A program made the translations under genes and the position numbers. A stretch of DNA of 64,000 bases from Pseudanabaena sp. FACHB-2040 (GTDB lineage: Bacteria > Cyanobacteriota > Cyanobacteriia > Phormidesmidales > Phormidesmidaceae), in assembly GCF_014696715.1 (NCBI RefSeq), contig NZ_JACJQO010000002.1, positions 124,001 to 188,000 of the forward strand, given 5' to 3'. Shown piece after piece: positions 18,220 through 26,813 of the stretch (its first letter is position 1; every line of letters begins with the position of its first letter). A model generated the notes under the pieces. The model ran no database searches and had not been told where the DNA came from. It saw nothing but the letters and a program-made list of their open reading frames with translations.

Positions 18220-18681
18220 CTAAAAATCGGCTAGAATCCGCTGCACAATCTGTACCCCGGTAACGGCCTGCCAACCAAACAACCCGACGAGTGCTCCATT
18301 CAGCGCAATGTGGGTATAGCGGGCAGTATCATTGCCCTTCTGCATAAAGGGAACCATCGCGGTTGAAGTGGCGATAATGCCCGTCATGCCCAGCCCCACG
18401 AGCAAGTGCGGCCCAAAAAACAGCTTGCCGTTGTTGATATAGGTGACCGCCATTCCTCCAATACTGCCGACGATCATCAGGGCTAACAGCAGCGATCCGA
18501 TTTGGTGATGGCGAATATTAAAGCGACCTTTCAACAGCTCTTTTTTGGCATCGCCTTCAGACAGGCGGGTTTTGCGCCACTTCATACCTAGGTAGAAGGC
18601 GTAGAGGGTCAGGGCCAGCAAACCCCACATCATTAGAGGATGAATGAAATTCAGATAAGGCTTAATCGACTCGATACTCAT
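18220..18681 (-). CDS. DUF4079 membrane protein
   Basis: The 153-residue product (from the ATG at 18681; an upstream in-frame start at 18708 is possible) has four hydrophobic helices. The region IKPYLNFIHPLMMWGLLALTLYAFYLGMKWRKTR, and histidines in NIRHHQIGSLLLALM, GPHLLVGLG and YTHIALNG, match the cyanobacterial/plastid DUF4079 family. The fold resembles cytochrome b561 or ferric-reductase-like transmembrane modules, so haem binding is conceivable, but this is inference. A strong terminator follows. Confidence 0.85.
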   Translation of the reverse strand: MSIESIKPYLNFIHPLMMWGLLALTLYAFYLGMKWRKTRLSEGDAKKELLKGRFNIRHHQIGSLLLALMIVGSIGGMAVTYINNGKLFFGPHLLVGLGMTGIIATSTAMVPFMQKGNDTARYTHIALNGALVGLFGWQAVTGVQIVQRILADF

Positions 18682-18877
18682 AAAGTTTAAGGCGGCACGA
18701 CTTAACAAAAATTATAGAATCAGTGATCCCGATGACGCAAAGGTCGAGGCAGCATAAGTTATGTCTCACAGGAACTTCCGGCATTATCACTAGCTGGTAA
18801 TTTAGGGCTGAAACAGCCCTCAGAACGCATCTCCAGCCATTCATAAGAACTATCGAATCTCCCAAAGGACGTTGAGC

Positions 18878-20623
18878 ATGAAATCTTGGCAGCGGTTTCT
18901 GTCGGCCCTCATGGCAGGGTTGCTTATTGCTTGCTTGACCGGCCAGGGCACTCCTTTTCAGCCACACTCAGTGAGGGCAGCAGAACCGTCAGCCGAGCCA
19001 GCAGCGTCTCCCTCCGAACCCTCTTCTAGTCCAGGTAATGCAGGCTCTCTTGAGGTAGAGGGAGCTTCCACAGGTGACACGCTGCCAGTTCCTACAGCAG
19101 AACCGCCTGACGGCACGATTAAGGTGCCAGAGGAGTTGCGATCGCCTTTTCCCGAAACCGTCAGCCCTGAGGCTGAAGCGGTTCCAGAAGCCCCAGCAGA
19201 GGCAGAGACCACAGTCGACTCGCTGCTAGTAGGGATGGAGCCAGAGGCCGCCGCCCGAGCCCAACTCCTGATGCAGGCTGATCAGCTTTACCTAGCCGGA
19301 GACACAAGAGCAGCCGAACCGCTCTACCGCCAGGCCAAAGACCCTGAATGGAACGCTGAGATGGATCTGCCTATTCAGGTTGAGCCTGTTACCGACCCAG
19401 CAGCCCTGCCGCCAGCAGCAGCAGTCTATTGGCGCGAGGCCCATGCTGGAGCAGAAGCTGGTCTGCCCACCCGGATTCGGGTGCCGCTGGAGCTGCTGGT
19501 CAAGGAATATCCCGAGTTTTTGCCAGGGCAAACGCTGTACATCGAGTACCTACTGCAGCAGAACCGAGCCGAAGAGGCGCAGCAGGTAATGGAGGCTGCG
19601 ATCGCACGTTACCCCTTCAACCCCGACCTGATCAAAGTCCAAACTCAGGTCTTAATGCACCAAGAGAAATGGCTAGAGGCTGCCATCACCGCCCGTCAAT
19701 TTACCCTGTTCAACCCCGACCACCCCGAAAACGAGGCGATGCTGCAGCTCTCGCAGAACAACTCCAATCGGTTTCGCTCAGCCCTCAACGAGCGGCTGAC
19801 AGGCAACCTGATCAGCAACATTATTACTGGAGCGGCAGGCTACATTCTCACAGGGGGCTTGCTAGGGCCATTTACTGCCATTAATTCCAGCATGATCCTG
19901 CTGCAAGGAGAAAGTGGCATCGGCGCTCAAGTAGCCAATCGGGCCGTTGAACAGCTACCGGTGACTAAAGATCCTGCTGTCGTTGCCTACGTTGATTCGA
20001 TTGGTCAGAAGCTAGCCGCACTGGCCGGACGAGACGAATTCGATTACGACTTCCACGTGGTCTTAGACGACACGCTAAACGCCTTTGTTCTCCCTGGCGG
20101 AAAAGTGTTTGTCAACGCTGGAGCCATCATGAAAACCGAGTCGGAAGCTGAGTTAGCCGGTCTGCTGGGCCATGAGATCTCCCACGCCGCCCTTTCCCAC
20201 GGCTTTCAGCTAGTCACCCAAGGTAATTTGACCACCAGCCTGGCAGCCTTTATTCCCATTCCTGAGGTAGCTGGCCTAACGGCAAATCTGATTGTCTCCA
20301 GCTACTCACGGGAGATGGAGCGGCAGGCTGATGTGCTGGGCACTCAAATTTTGGCGGCTGGAGATTACGCGGCCGATGGTTTGCACAACCTAATGGTCAC
20401 GCTGGGAGAGGAAAACCGGGAGCGCTCTGGCGGCTTAAACTGGTTTGCCTCCCATCCGGCCCCAGATGACCGCGTGGGCTACCTCAAGCAGCTAGTGGAG
20501 CAGGGCGGCTTCAACCGCTTTGCCTATGAGGGGGTTGAACCACACCTAAAAATTCGTCAGCAGGTTAGCAAGCTAGTGGCAGATTACGAGCGGGAAAAGC
20601 CCAGAAACGAAAGACGACGTTGA
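18878..20623 (+). CDS. Secreted M48 family metalloprotease with TPR-like helices (BepA-like)
   Basis: The protein (581 residues from the ATG at 18878) begins with a signal sequence (FLSALMAGLLIACLTGQG). A Pro/Glu/Ser-rich low-complexity segment runs to about residue 105, followed by helical TPR-like repeats (about 125-290). The M48 catalytic domain has H432-E-I-S-H436 (AGLLGHEISHAALSHG) and the third zinc ligand E479 in SREMERQADVLG. Periplasmic M48 proteases such as BepA/YfgC act in outer-membrane protein quality control, and here TPRs precede rather than follow the protease. It likely acts in the periplasm. A TTG two codons upstream is a less likely start. Confidence 0.88.
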   Translation: MKSWQRFLSALMAGLLIACLTGQGTPFQPHSVRAAEPSAEPAASPSEPSSSPGNAGSLEVEGASTGDTLPVPTAEPPDGTIKVPEELRSPFPETVSPEAEAVPEAPAEAETTVDSLLVGMEPEAAARAQLLMQADQLYLAGDTRAAEPLYRQAKDPEWNAEMDLPIQVEPVTDPAALPPAAAVYWREAHAGAEAGLPTRIRVPLELLVKEYPEFLPGQTLYIEYLLQQNRAEEAQQVMEAAIARYPFNPDLIKVQTQVLMHQEKWLEAAITARQFTLFNPDHPENEAMLQLSQNNSNRFRSALNERLTGNLISNIITGAAGYILTGGLLGPFTAINSSMILLQGESGIGAQVANRAVEQLPVTKDPAVVAYVDSIGQKLAALAGRDEFDYDFHVVLDDTLNAFVLPGGKVFVNAGAIMKTESEAELAGLLGHEISHAALSHGFQLVTQGNLTTSLAAFIPIPEVAGLTANLIVSSYSREMERQADVLGTQILAAGDYAADGLHNLMVTLGEENRERSGGLNWFASHPAPDDRVGYLKQLVEQGGFNRFAYEGVEPHLKIRQQVSKLVADYEREKPRNERRR

Positions 20624-20842
20624 GGAATGTTGCAATTCTTAAACCCCCTTCTTTCCCAGCAGTTCCATTGATAGACTAAGTCTCAGGGTTTGGGTACACT
20701 CAAACGCCCTGCTATTGTAGACTTCAGCCAATTTTAGGGTCACTCCTCGGCTGGGCAGCTCTGTAACATTGGTGTATCCCTGTGGGCTGGTTCCTACGGC
20801 TGACACACTAAGGTGGACACATAAATACGCGACAACGGACTC

Positions 20843-21919
20843 ATGGTAGATTCCCTAAAAAAGCCTGATCTTCAAGAAATTCGGCCCGGTGTCAAGGCTC
20901 CGGCCAAAGATACCATCCTGACACCGAGGTTTTATACCACCGACTTTGATGAGATGGCCCAGATGGACCTCTCCCTCAACGAAGAGGAACTACTCGCCAT
21001 TCTCGAGGAGTTGCGGACTGACTATAACCGCCACCACTTCGTGCGCAGTGATGTCTTTGACAAATCCTGGGATTGCATTAGCGGCGAAACCCGGCAGGTA
21101 TTTGTGGAATTTCTGGAGCGCTCCTGCACCTCCGAGTTCTCCGGCTTCTTGCTCTACAAAGAACTGAGCCGTCGCCTCAAGGGCAAAAACCCCATGCTGG
21201 CCGAGTGCTTTGACCTGATCTCGCGTGATGAGGCGCGTCATGCGGGCTTTCTCAACAAGGCCATGTCTGACTTCAACATGCAGCTAGACCTGGGCTTTTT
21301 GACCAAGAGCAAGAAATACACCTTCTTTAAGCCCAAATTCATCCTCTACGCCACCTACCTATCGGAGAAGATTGGCTACTGGCGCTATATCACTATTTTC
21401 CGCCACCTTGAGTCTCACCCCGAGAACGAGATCTACCCCATCTTCCGCTTCTTTGAGAACTGGTGCCAGGACGAAAACCGCCACGGCGACTTCTTCTCGG
21501 CCCTGATGAAGTCCCAGCCCCAAATTCTCAACGACTGGAAGGCTAGGCTGTGGTGCCGCTTCTTTTTGCTGTCGGTGTTTGCCACCATGTACCTCAACGA
21601 CCTCCGAGCCAGCGGCTTCTACGCCGCCCTAGGTTTGAATGCCCGTGAGTACGACATTGAAGTCATCGAGAAAACCAACAAAACCGCTGGCCGCGTGTTC
21701 CCGGTTATTCTCAATGTGGATCATCCCGACTTCTTTAAGCGGCTAGATGTGGCAGCAACGGCAAATGCCAAGCTCACTGCAGTGGCTGAGTCAAACCAGC
21801 CCGCCCCTCTGAAAGCGCTTCGCAAGCTGCCCCACATCGTCAACATTGGCTGGCAGATCGCATCTCTCTACTTCATGAAGCCCATTGATATGGTCACCAA
21901 GCGCGGTGAAGTTTACTAA
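20843..21919 (+). CDS. acsF: Mg-protoporphyrin IX monomethyl ester oxidative cyclase
   Basis: This is the aerobic cyclase that forms the fifth ring of chlorophyll from Mg-protoporphyrin IX monomethyl ester, using oxygen and a di-iron centre. The 358-residue length is normal. The two iron-ligand motifs are D129-E-A-R-H133 and D210-E-N-R-H214, with further conserved text ([39 protein letters not shown]). It associates with the thylakoid or inner membrane and needs a Ycf54-type partner not seen here. The gene is monocistronic, ending at a strong terminator. Cyanobacteria often carry two copies tuned to oxygen; this cannot be resolved here. Confidence 0.97.
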   Translation: MVDSLKKPDLQEIRPGVKAPAKDTILTPRFYTTDFDEMAQMDLSLNEEELLAILEELRTDYNRHHFVRSDVFDKSWDCISGETRQVFVEFLERSCTSEFSGFLLYKELSRRLKGKNPMLAECFDLISRDEARHAGFLNKAMSDFNMQLDLGFLTKSKKYTFFKPKFILYATYLSEKIGYWRYITIFRHLESHPENEIYPIFRFFENWCQDENRHGDFFSALMKSQPQILNDWKARLWCRFFLLSVFATMYLNDLRASGFYAALGLNAREYDIEVIEKTNKTAGRVFPVILNVDHPDFFKRLDVAATANAKLTAVAESNQPAPLKALRKLPHIVNIGWQIASLYFMKPIDMVTKRGEVY

Positions 21920-21950
21920 TTAATTGCTCGGGTTTTTAACCCCCTGAGGT

Positions 21951-21981
21951 GCGGTTCTGCCACTGGCAGAACCGCTTTTTT
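21951..21981 (+). terminator. Intrinsic terminator of acsF
   Basis: An 11-bp perfect stem (21951-21961 with 21965-21975, GCGGTTCTGCC and complement), a three-base loop and a run of six T residues follow acsF by about 30 bases. Confidence 0.92.
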
Positions 21982-22105
21982 GTGTCATCAGATTTTAAGG
22001 AGCATTTGCCAGTATTCTTGTAAAGATTCACCCCTCATGCCACTATTTTCCTCGGATTCTTCGAGAAACGGCAGACAAGTTCTGGAAAGACTGGGCAGCT
22101 AGCCA

Positions 22106-22984
22106 ATGAACGACTGGAAAGCAGGATTCTCTAAATTCTCCCACGTAAGTATTTTGAGTGCCTCGGCGCTGCTCGGGGGGTGGGAAGCCGTCTATGCTCA
22201 AGACCTGCCGTCTCAGCCCTTGCCGCGCTCTGAGAGCTGCCCTACTCCTGAAATAGCGGTCTGCTCTGAAGAACTCGCCCAATTTTTAGCCCAAACCCCT
22301 GAAGTTGTCCCAACCCCTGATGCTGGCAGTGAGCCGGCAGAACCGCTCGTTCCCCTACCCGAACAGATAGAGCCTGCTCCAGCAACTCCCCTCGATTTGC
22401 CCCCTGAAGCCATTGAAAATAGCCCAGTCTTGCGAGAATGGTTGGAGCGCACTCCCGATATTGCTGACGAAATTGCCAACGACCCTAGCTTTCGCACTCG
22501 GCTGCGGTTGGGCCATGCCCAGTTTCCCTCCAGCGGTAATGTCAGTGGTTTTAATGCTGGGGTCGAAGATGTTTTTGTCTGGCCAGGAACGGGGTTGACC
22601 GTAAGTGGTGACTATGCCCGCAGTTGGAATGGCGATCGAGAGTCCTACGGGGCAGAGGCCCGATACTACGTTTTCCCCCTGGGCGGCTACGTTAACTTTG
22701 CCCCCGTAGTGGGCTACCGCCAGCTTTCTACCCCGCGATACAGCACCAGCGGCGTCACCGTGGGCATGCGGCTGATGATCATTCCCTCGCGCGGTGGTGG
22801 GGCCGATGTCAGCCTTAGTCAGACCTGGGTCGCTCCCGGCACCGACGAAGAAGTGGGCTTAACCGGAGCCTCAGTCGGCTATGCGGTGACAAATCGTCTG
22901 CGCTTGTCCACAGACCTGCAGTTTCAAAACTCCCGCTTTGGCCAGGACAGCCGCCTCGGTATCAACCTGGAATGGCTGCTGTAA
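22106..22984 (+). CDS. Putative outer-membrane beta-barrel protein
   Basis: The 292-residue product has a signal peptide ending near the alanine of YAQDL (about residue 33). A Pro/Glu-rich linker (about 60-105) follows. The C-terminal 160 residues alternate polar and hydrophobic residues as in a small beta-barrel (LTVSGDYARSW, EARYYVFPLGGYVNFAPVVGYRQL, RLRLSTDLQFQNSRFG) and the protein ends in the hydrophobic strand LGINLEWLL. This looks like an outer-membrane protein of 10-12 strands. No specific family is recognised. It is transcribed independently downstream of the acsF terminator. Confidence 0.68.
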   Translation: MNDWKAGFSKFSHVSILSASALLGGWEAVYAQDLPSQPLPRSESCPTPEIAVCSEELAQFLAQTPEVVPTPDAGSEPAEPLVPLPEQIEPAPATPLDLPPEAIENSPVLREWLERTPDIADEIANDPSFRTRLRLGHAQFPSSGNVSGFNAGVEDVFVWPGTGLTVSGDYARSWNGDRESYGAEARYYVFPLGGYVNFAPVVGYRQLSTPRYSTSGVTVGMRLMIIPSRGGGADVSLSQTWVAPGTDEEVGLTGASVGYAVTNRLRLSTDLQFQNSRFGQDSRLGINLEWLL

Positions 22985-23015
22985 AGGCATTACAGGGAGC
23001 GAGGGCAGCCGCTCG

Positions 23016-24056
23016 CTAAGCCTCGGGATTGACCTCGGCAGGCACGATCTCTAGGTGTAGCTTTTCACCCCGACGCAGCAGGGTCAGTTGCGATCGCACC
23101 CCCACCTGATCCTCAGTCAAAACCCGATGTAGGTCATCGATGCTGCCCAGGGGCACCTCGTCAAACCCGACCAGCAGATCCCGCTCCTGCAGCCCTGCTT
23201 GTTCAGCAGGACCCTCCTTAGCCACCGAGAGAATCAGGATGCCCGACTCAACCGTTAGGCTGTGGGCTAGCTGTAGCCGCCGAGGCAAGGGTACGGTGTG
23301 GGCCGAAATGCCTAGGTAGCTGCGGCGCACTCGTCCCTCCCGCAGTAGGGCACTGGCGACCCACTTAGCCGTATTGATAGGAATGGCAAAGCAGATACCT
23401 TGGGCCGTGGGAATAACCGCCGTATTGATACCCACCACTTCTCCCTGAGAGGAGACTAGGGGCCCGCCTGAGTTGCCGGGGTTGAGCGCGGCATCGGTCT
23501 GAATGATATTGTCGATCAGCCGCCCGGTGCTGGCTCGAAACGAGCGGCCCAAAGCGCTAATGATGCCTGCTGTAACCGTGTACTGAAAACCGTAGGGGTT
23601 GCCGATTGCGATCGCAACCTGCCCCGGCTGCAGCGTCCCAGAATCCCCCAGCCGAGCTACCGCTAGCTTATCTGCGTGAATGCGAATTATGGCTAGGTCA
23701 GTATCAGGATCCAACCCGATTAGCTGAGCCTGACAGCGCCGCCCATCTGCCAGCGTTACCTCAATCTGAGCTGCATCTTGAACGACATGGCTATTAGTCA
23801 AAATATAGCCATCCGGTGTAAAAATTACGCCAGAACCACTGCCAGACACCAAACGGGACTGTCGATTTCTGCTGCCTGGCTGCAGCCGCTGTACTTCAAT
23901 ATTGACAACCGCCGGGCCTATCTGAGCTACAGCCCCAGTCACTGCACTAGAGTAGGCATCAAGCAACCCCCGATCCCGATTCTCCTCAACCAGATTCCCT
24001 AGGGCTGAATCCTGCATTGTCCCTTCATGGGCAAGTTGTTGCAGCGATAAAACCAT
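23016..24056 (-). CDS. HtrA/Deg-type serine protease with PDZ domain, no signal peptide
   Basis: The 346-residue protein has a trypsin-like domain with catalytic H90 (TNSHVV), D120 (DPDTDLAII) and S196 (NPGNSGGPL). One PDZ domain occupies about residues 245-340 (GILILSVAKEGPAEQAGLQERDLLVGFDEVPL). Classical HhoA/HhoB/HtrA carry an N-terminal signal or membrane anchor, but residues 1-40 here are polar and charged, so this copy looks cytosolic or needs a different export route. Substrates are unknown. The active site appears intact. The next gene on the strand is 170 bases upstream. Confidence 0.9.
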   Translation of the reverse strand: MVLSLQQLAHEGTMQDSALGNLVEENRDRGLLDAYSSAVTGAVAQIGPAVVNIEVQRLQPGSRNRQSRLVSGSGSGVIFTPDGYILTNSHVVQDAAQIEVTLADGRRCQAQLIGLDPDTDLAIIRIHADKLAVARLGDSGTLQPGQVAIAIGNPYGFQYTVTAGIISALGRSFRASTGRLIDNIIQTDAALNPGNSGGPLVSSQGEVVGINTAVIPTAQGICFAIPINTAKWVASALLREGRVRRSYLGISAHTVPLPRRLQLAHSLTVESGILILSVAKEGPAEQAGLQERDLLVGFDEVPLGSIDDLHRVLTEDQVGVRSQLTLLRRGEKLHLEIVPAEVNPEA

Positions 24057-24226
24057 GATGGTGCTCCCCTTGGTGCATGTATAAAGCCCATCGTGGCGAT
24101 CTCAGCTGCATATCAACAAGTTCGGTCTTCACCTCTCCTACCGGATAGGCACAATACGGTCATGCTTAAGCCCGGTCTACAGCGCTGCTGTTAGATGGGA
24201 ACTCTAGCCGTTCAAGGGCGACATTT

Positions 24227-24838
24227 TTAGTTAGATTCCTGCCGGAAGGGAAAATTTTGGGCAATCTGCCAGCGGTACCCATCGTGGATGAGCAAAGTCA
24301 ATTCCGGCACAGTAAAGTCTGCCCGAAAGGGCCGATGCTCGAACTCCGGCCAGGCATGACGGAACGCCCCAGGCTTGAGATCTCGAAACGCAACCGTTAA
24401 ATGGGGAGAGAAAGGGCGATTTTTAGAGCGAGCATTAGCGATTCCCAACCTAACTTCCAGCCAATCCATCAAAGTAGGTTGAAGGGCCATGAGTTCCGCA
24501 GTTTTGACCACATTAATGAAGATCACCCTAGGCGGGAAGGCACTAAACCCAGAGAGCCCCATCGGCACGGGGGGTTGGTTCAGGGCAAAGGCTGCCAGAG
24601 CTTGAAAAAGCTGATCGAGATCATCCTTGGCCCACTCAAAAGGCGGCTGCAGAGTGATGTGAGGAGGAGAGCGCAGGGCCGCCTGACTCTGGTAGTGCTC
24701 CTGAAAATAGGTCTTGATAGCGGTCGCCTCTGCCTGCACTTCGGTGGGGGGCAGCAGGGCCACGAAGAAGCGGTGTTTTTCGGCTTTTTTCGATTCCGAT
24801 CTGTTAGAGGGGCCTGCCATGCCAGGTGTATGAGCCAT
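24227..24838 (-). CDS. 2'-5' RNA ligase / 2H phosphoesterase family protein
   Basis: The 203-residue protein has the two H-x-T motifs that define the 2H superfamily: H60-I-T62 (SPPHITLQPPFEW) and H146-L-T148 (FSPHLTVAF). The stretch HRFFVALLPPTEV at about 22-34 is the usual first strand, so the first 20 basic residues are an extra tail and a later start at 24820 is possible. Family members hydrolyse or ligate 2',5' bonds or cyclic phosphates in RNA or nucleotides. The physiological substrate is unknown. It diverges from the YciI-smpB pair. Confidence 0.82.
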   Translation of the reverse strand: MAHTPGMAGPSNRSESKKAEKHRFFVALLPPTEVQAEATAIKTYFQEHYQSQAALRSPPHITLQPPFEWAKDDLDQLFQALAAFALNQPPVPMGLSGFSAFPPRVIFINVVKTAELMALQPTLMDWLEVRLGIANARSKNRPFSPHLTVAFRDLKPGAFRHAWPEFEHRPFRADFTVPELTLLIHDGYRWQIAQNFPFRQESN

Positions 24839-24957
24839 TGGGGATGGGATGATTTTAAGTTTTCACCGTTTTAACGCCAAGAGCGCCCATAATTCAGATT
24901 CCAAAATCCATAATTTACAACGGACACCGCAATTTCCAGTTCTGGAGGATCTAAAAA

Positions 24958-25224
24958 ATGCCCTGGTTTGTCAAGATCGAGAGAGGCATCGTCAACAAGC
25001 CAATTTTCGACCAGCATGTTTCTGCGCACAAAAACTATGTTCGGCAGCTAATCGATCAAGGCTATCAGGCCCGTACAGGCTACTGGGCTGAATTTGGCGG
25101 TGGTATGCTGTTATTCCAAGCATCCTCTTTAGAAGAGGCTAAAGCTATCGTAGAGGCAGATCCTCTAATTCAAAATCAATGCGTAGAATATGAACTCCAC
25201 GAGTGGCGAGTTGTTGTTGAGTAA
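24958..25224 (+). CDS. YciI-like protein
   Basis: The 88-residue protein matches the YciI/YCII dimeric alpha-beta barrel family. The markers are an HVSAHKNYVRQLIDQGYQARTGYW helix and GGGMLLFQASSLEEAKAIVEADPL, the typical strand and following helix. Histidine 20 is in the position of the conserved residue. YciI proteins are small putative enzymes or stress proteins without firm function. A good Shine-Dalgarno (GGAGG) lies upstream. The next gene, smpB, begins 12 bases later, so the two are probably co-transcribed. Confidence 0.82.
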   Translation: MPWFVKIERGIVNKPIFDQHVSAHKNYVRQLIDQGYQARTGYWAEFGGGMLLFQASSLEEAKAIVEADPLIQNQCVEYELHEWRVVVE

Positions 25225-25236
25225 GGGGGATAAGCT

Positions 25237-25707
25237 ATGCCAGCCGAATCCGGCGATGGCTATAAGGTAATCAGCGATAACCGACAGGCCCGCTATGAGT
25301 ACGAAATTCTAGAGACGTTTGAAACAGGTTTGGAGCTGCTAGGCTCTGAGGTCAAGTCTATCCGGCAGGGCAAGGTTAATCTGCGGGACGGGTTTGCCCT
25401 GATTCGCGATGGTGAAGTTTGGCTCCACAACGTTCACATCTCCCCCCACGAAACTACAAACAAAGCCTACAACCACGAGGCCAAGCGCACTCGCAAGCTG
25501 CTGATGCGCCGGGATGAGATTCGCAAGCTGATTGGCAAGGTAGAGCAGCAAGGCCTGACTCTCGTGCCCCTGAAGATGTACCTCAAGCGCGGCTGGATCA
25601 AGCTCAACTTGGCCCTGGTTAAGGGCAAGAAACTCCACGACAAGCGGGAAAGTGTCAAACAGAAGGAAGCCAAACGAGAAATCGACCGGGCAATGAAACA
25701 GTACTAA
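25237..25707 (+). CDS. smpB: SsrA-binding protein SmpB
   Basis: SmpB binds tmRNA and delivers it to stalled ribosomes for trans-translation. The 156-residue protein contains the canonical core ARYEYEILETFETGLELLGSEVKSIRQGKVNLRDGF, NPHE-like HISPHETTNKAYNHE and the RTRKLLMRRDEI helix. The basic C-terminal tail (KLHDKRESVKQKEAKREIDRAMKQY) is the part that enters the mRNA channel and is complete. The tmRNA gene itself is not adjacent. It forms an operon with the YciI-like gene. Confidence 0.97.
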   Translation: MPAESGDGYKVISDNRQARYEYEILETFETGLELLGSEVKSIRQGKVNLRDGFALIRDGEVWLHNVHISPHETTNKAYNHEAKRTRKLLMRRDEIRKLIGKVEQQGLTLVPLKMYLKRGWIKLNLALVKGKKLHDKRESVKQKEAKREIDRAMKQY

Positions 25708-25737
25708 GAGCCTGGTTGAGAGTTTAGTTGTAACCCG

Positions 25738-25950
25738 CTAAGACCGCTCCACAATACTCCGATTCAAACGAGCTTCTACTGAGGGTGGCTCAAAGAGAAT
25801 GACAAAGGTTCCAGCAGGAATCAGGTAGCGTAGGAGGCGGGCGTGGTTCTCGGCTTCGCGGCGATGGCGAAAGCGGGCTACGGTAATGCGCTGGGCTTGG
25901 GGCAGCAGGCGAACGATATGCCAATGGTAGAGGCGATTGCGGTAGCTCAT
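25738..25950 (-). CDS. Small conserved cyanobacterial protein
   Basis: The 70-residue product is basic and aromatic (MSYRNRLYHWHIVRLLP) with an arginine-rich helix (ARFRHRREAENHARLLRYLIP) and a hydrophobic strand (TFVILFEP). I recall similar short proteins in other cyanobacteria and the composition is coding-like, but the role is unknown. It may bind nucleic acid, given its charge. It is convergent with smpB, 31 bases from its stop. Confidence 0.6.
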   Translation of the reverse strand: MSYRNRLYHWHIVRLLPQAQRITVARFRHRREAENHARLLRYLIPAGTFVILFEPPSVEARLNRSIVERS

Positions 25951-26101
25951 GGGAGTTTTGCGGGTAAAGGAAAAGTGGGCAGGACAAATCAGCAGCCTGC
26001 CAGAGCCGCTAATTCATTCCGCGAGATGAGAGACTATGAAATGGCAGCTTTCAAAGAGGCTTGGAGCTGCTTGTAGGACTCACTAATTTCGTTACAGGTA
26101 T

Positions 26102-26156
26102 TAGAACTAAAGTTACGCAACTCTAGCTATGTAACTCTAGTTCTATAGCTAGAGTT
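26102..26156. promoter_or_regulatory. Interlocked inverted repeats upstream of the XRE gene pair (candidate operator)
   Basis: The first repeat pair is TAGAACTAAAGTTAC (26102-26116) with its near-complement at 26131-26145 (14 of 15 positions). The second is AACTCTAGCTAT (26119-26130) with a perfect complement at 26145-26156. The shared half-site is AACT(C/A)TAG. The array ends five bases before the ATG of the first XRE gene, so bound regulator would block transcription start or translation. No Shine-Dalgarno fits in the gap. Confidence 0.65.
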
Positions 26157-26160
26157 TAAT

Positions 26161-26400
26161 ATGAGCGCTGGAGATAATCAACTAACTCTCAAACAATTAA
26201 GAGAACGGGCTGGATTAACCCAGCGTCAGTTAGCCGATGTTCTAGGAGTAACTGTTACAACGATCAGTAGCTGGGAGCGCGGTGTTAAAAAGCCGAGCCT
26301 TAGCTTTGCTCAGGTTCAGAAAATTATAGAAACACTTGGCTGTACCCTTGCAGAGCTTGTAGAGGCCACTCAGCCTGGTGACAACGAGGTTGAGTCATAG
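26161..26400 (+). CDS. XRE-family helix-turn-helix regulator (first of tandem pair)
   Basis: The 79-residue protein is almost entirely a Cro/C1-type helix-turn-helix. The DNA-reading part is LTQRQLADVLGVTVTTISSWERGVKKPSLSF. The C-terminal KIIETLGCTLAELVEAT completes the five-helix domain. There is no room for an effector domain, so it probably works as a dimer on short palindromes. It likely binds the inverted repeats directly upstream. The following gene begins one base after its stop and encodes a paralogue. Confidence 0.85.
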   Translation: MSAGDNQLTLKQLRERAGLTQRQLADVLGVTVTTISSWERGVKKPSLSFAQVQKIIETLGCTLAELVEATQPGDNEVES

Positions 26401-26401
26401 G

Positions 26402-26704
26402 ATGTCTGCCAACAGTGAGCAATTAACCCTTGCAGATCTCCATAAACAGGCTGGATTGACACAACAGCAGCAATCTATGGGCAAATCTGAACGGCCAACG
26501 CTAGCGGATTTAAGAAAAGAGGCCAGCCTGACTCAGCGCCAGGTTGCTGATTTGCTCAACGTCACTGTCACCACCGTCGGCGCTTGGGAGCGGGGAGCCC
26601 AGGTGCCTCGATTGACATTTGCTCACATACAGAAATTGCTTGAGGCGTTTGACTGTGCGATTCAGGATTTGGTTGAGGCGACCAACCAGCGGGAAGGTTC
26701 TTAG
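26402..26704 (+). CDS. XRE-family helix-turn-helix regulator (second of tandem pair) with internal duplication
   Basis: The 100-residue protein starts with ATG one base after the stop of the first XRE gene. Residues about 30-95 form a full helix-turn-helix (LTQRQVADLLNVTVTTVGAWERGAQVPRLTF) closely related to its neighbour. The first 25 residues (QLTLADLHKQAGLTQQQ) are a truncated copy of the domain's own beginning (PTLADLRKEASLTQRQ). This suggests replication slippage or unequal exchange. Pairs of small XRE proteins sometimes act as activator and repressor; no toxin domain is present. Confidence 0.82.
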   Translation: MSANSEQLTLADLHKQAGLTQQQQSMGKSERPTLADLRKEASLTQRQVADLLNVTVTTVGAWERGAQVPRLTFAHIQKLLEAFDCAIQDLVEATNQREGS

Positions 26705-26744
26705 GACTAGCTGATTAACATGTCATCGCTAAAAGTGTGCAGTT

Positions 26745-26778
26745 GTAGGGGCGTCACGCGTTGCGATGACGCCCCTAC
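26745..26778. repeat. Palindromic repeat after the XRE pair
   Basis: The arms 26745-26756 (GTAGGGGCGTCA) and 26767-26778 are perfect 12-bp complements around a ten-base loop. The GTAGGGGCG...CGCCCCTAC form resembles dispersed palindromes frequent in cyanobacterial spacers. It lacks a T-tract on either side but separates convergent genes and may act in termination. Confidence 0.6.
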
Positions 26779-26813
26779 CAGTAAATGCACTCCCTAAATT
26801 GGGCCAAATGCCA

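Noticed and set aside
26161-26704. XRE pair as a toxin-antitoxin module
   Set aside because: Both proteins are helix-turn-helix regulators and neither neighbour carries a toxin domain.
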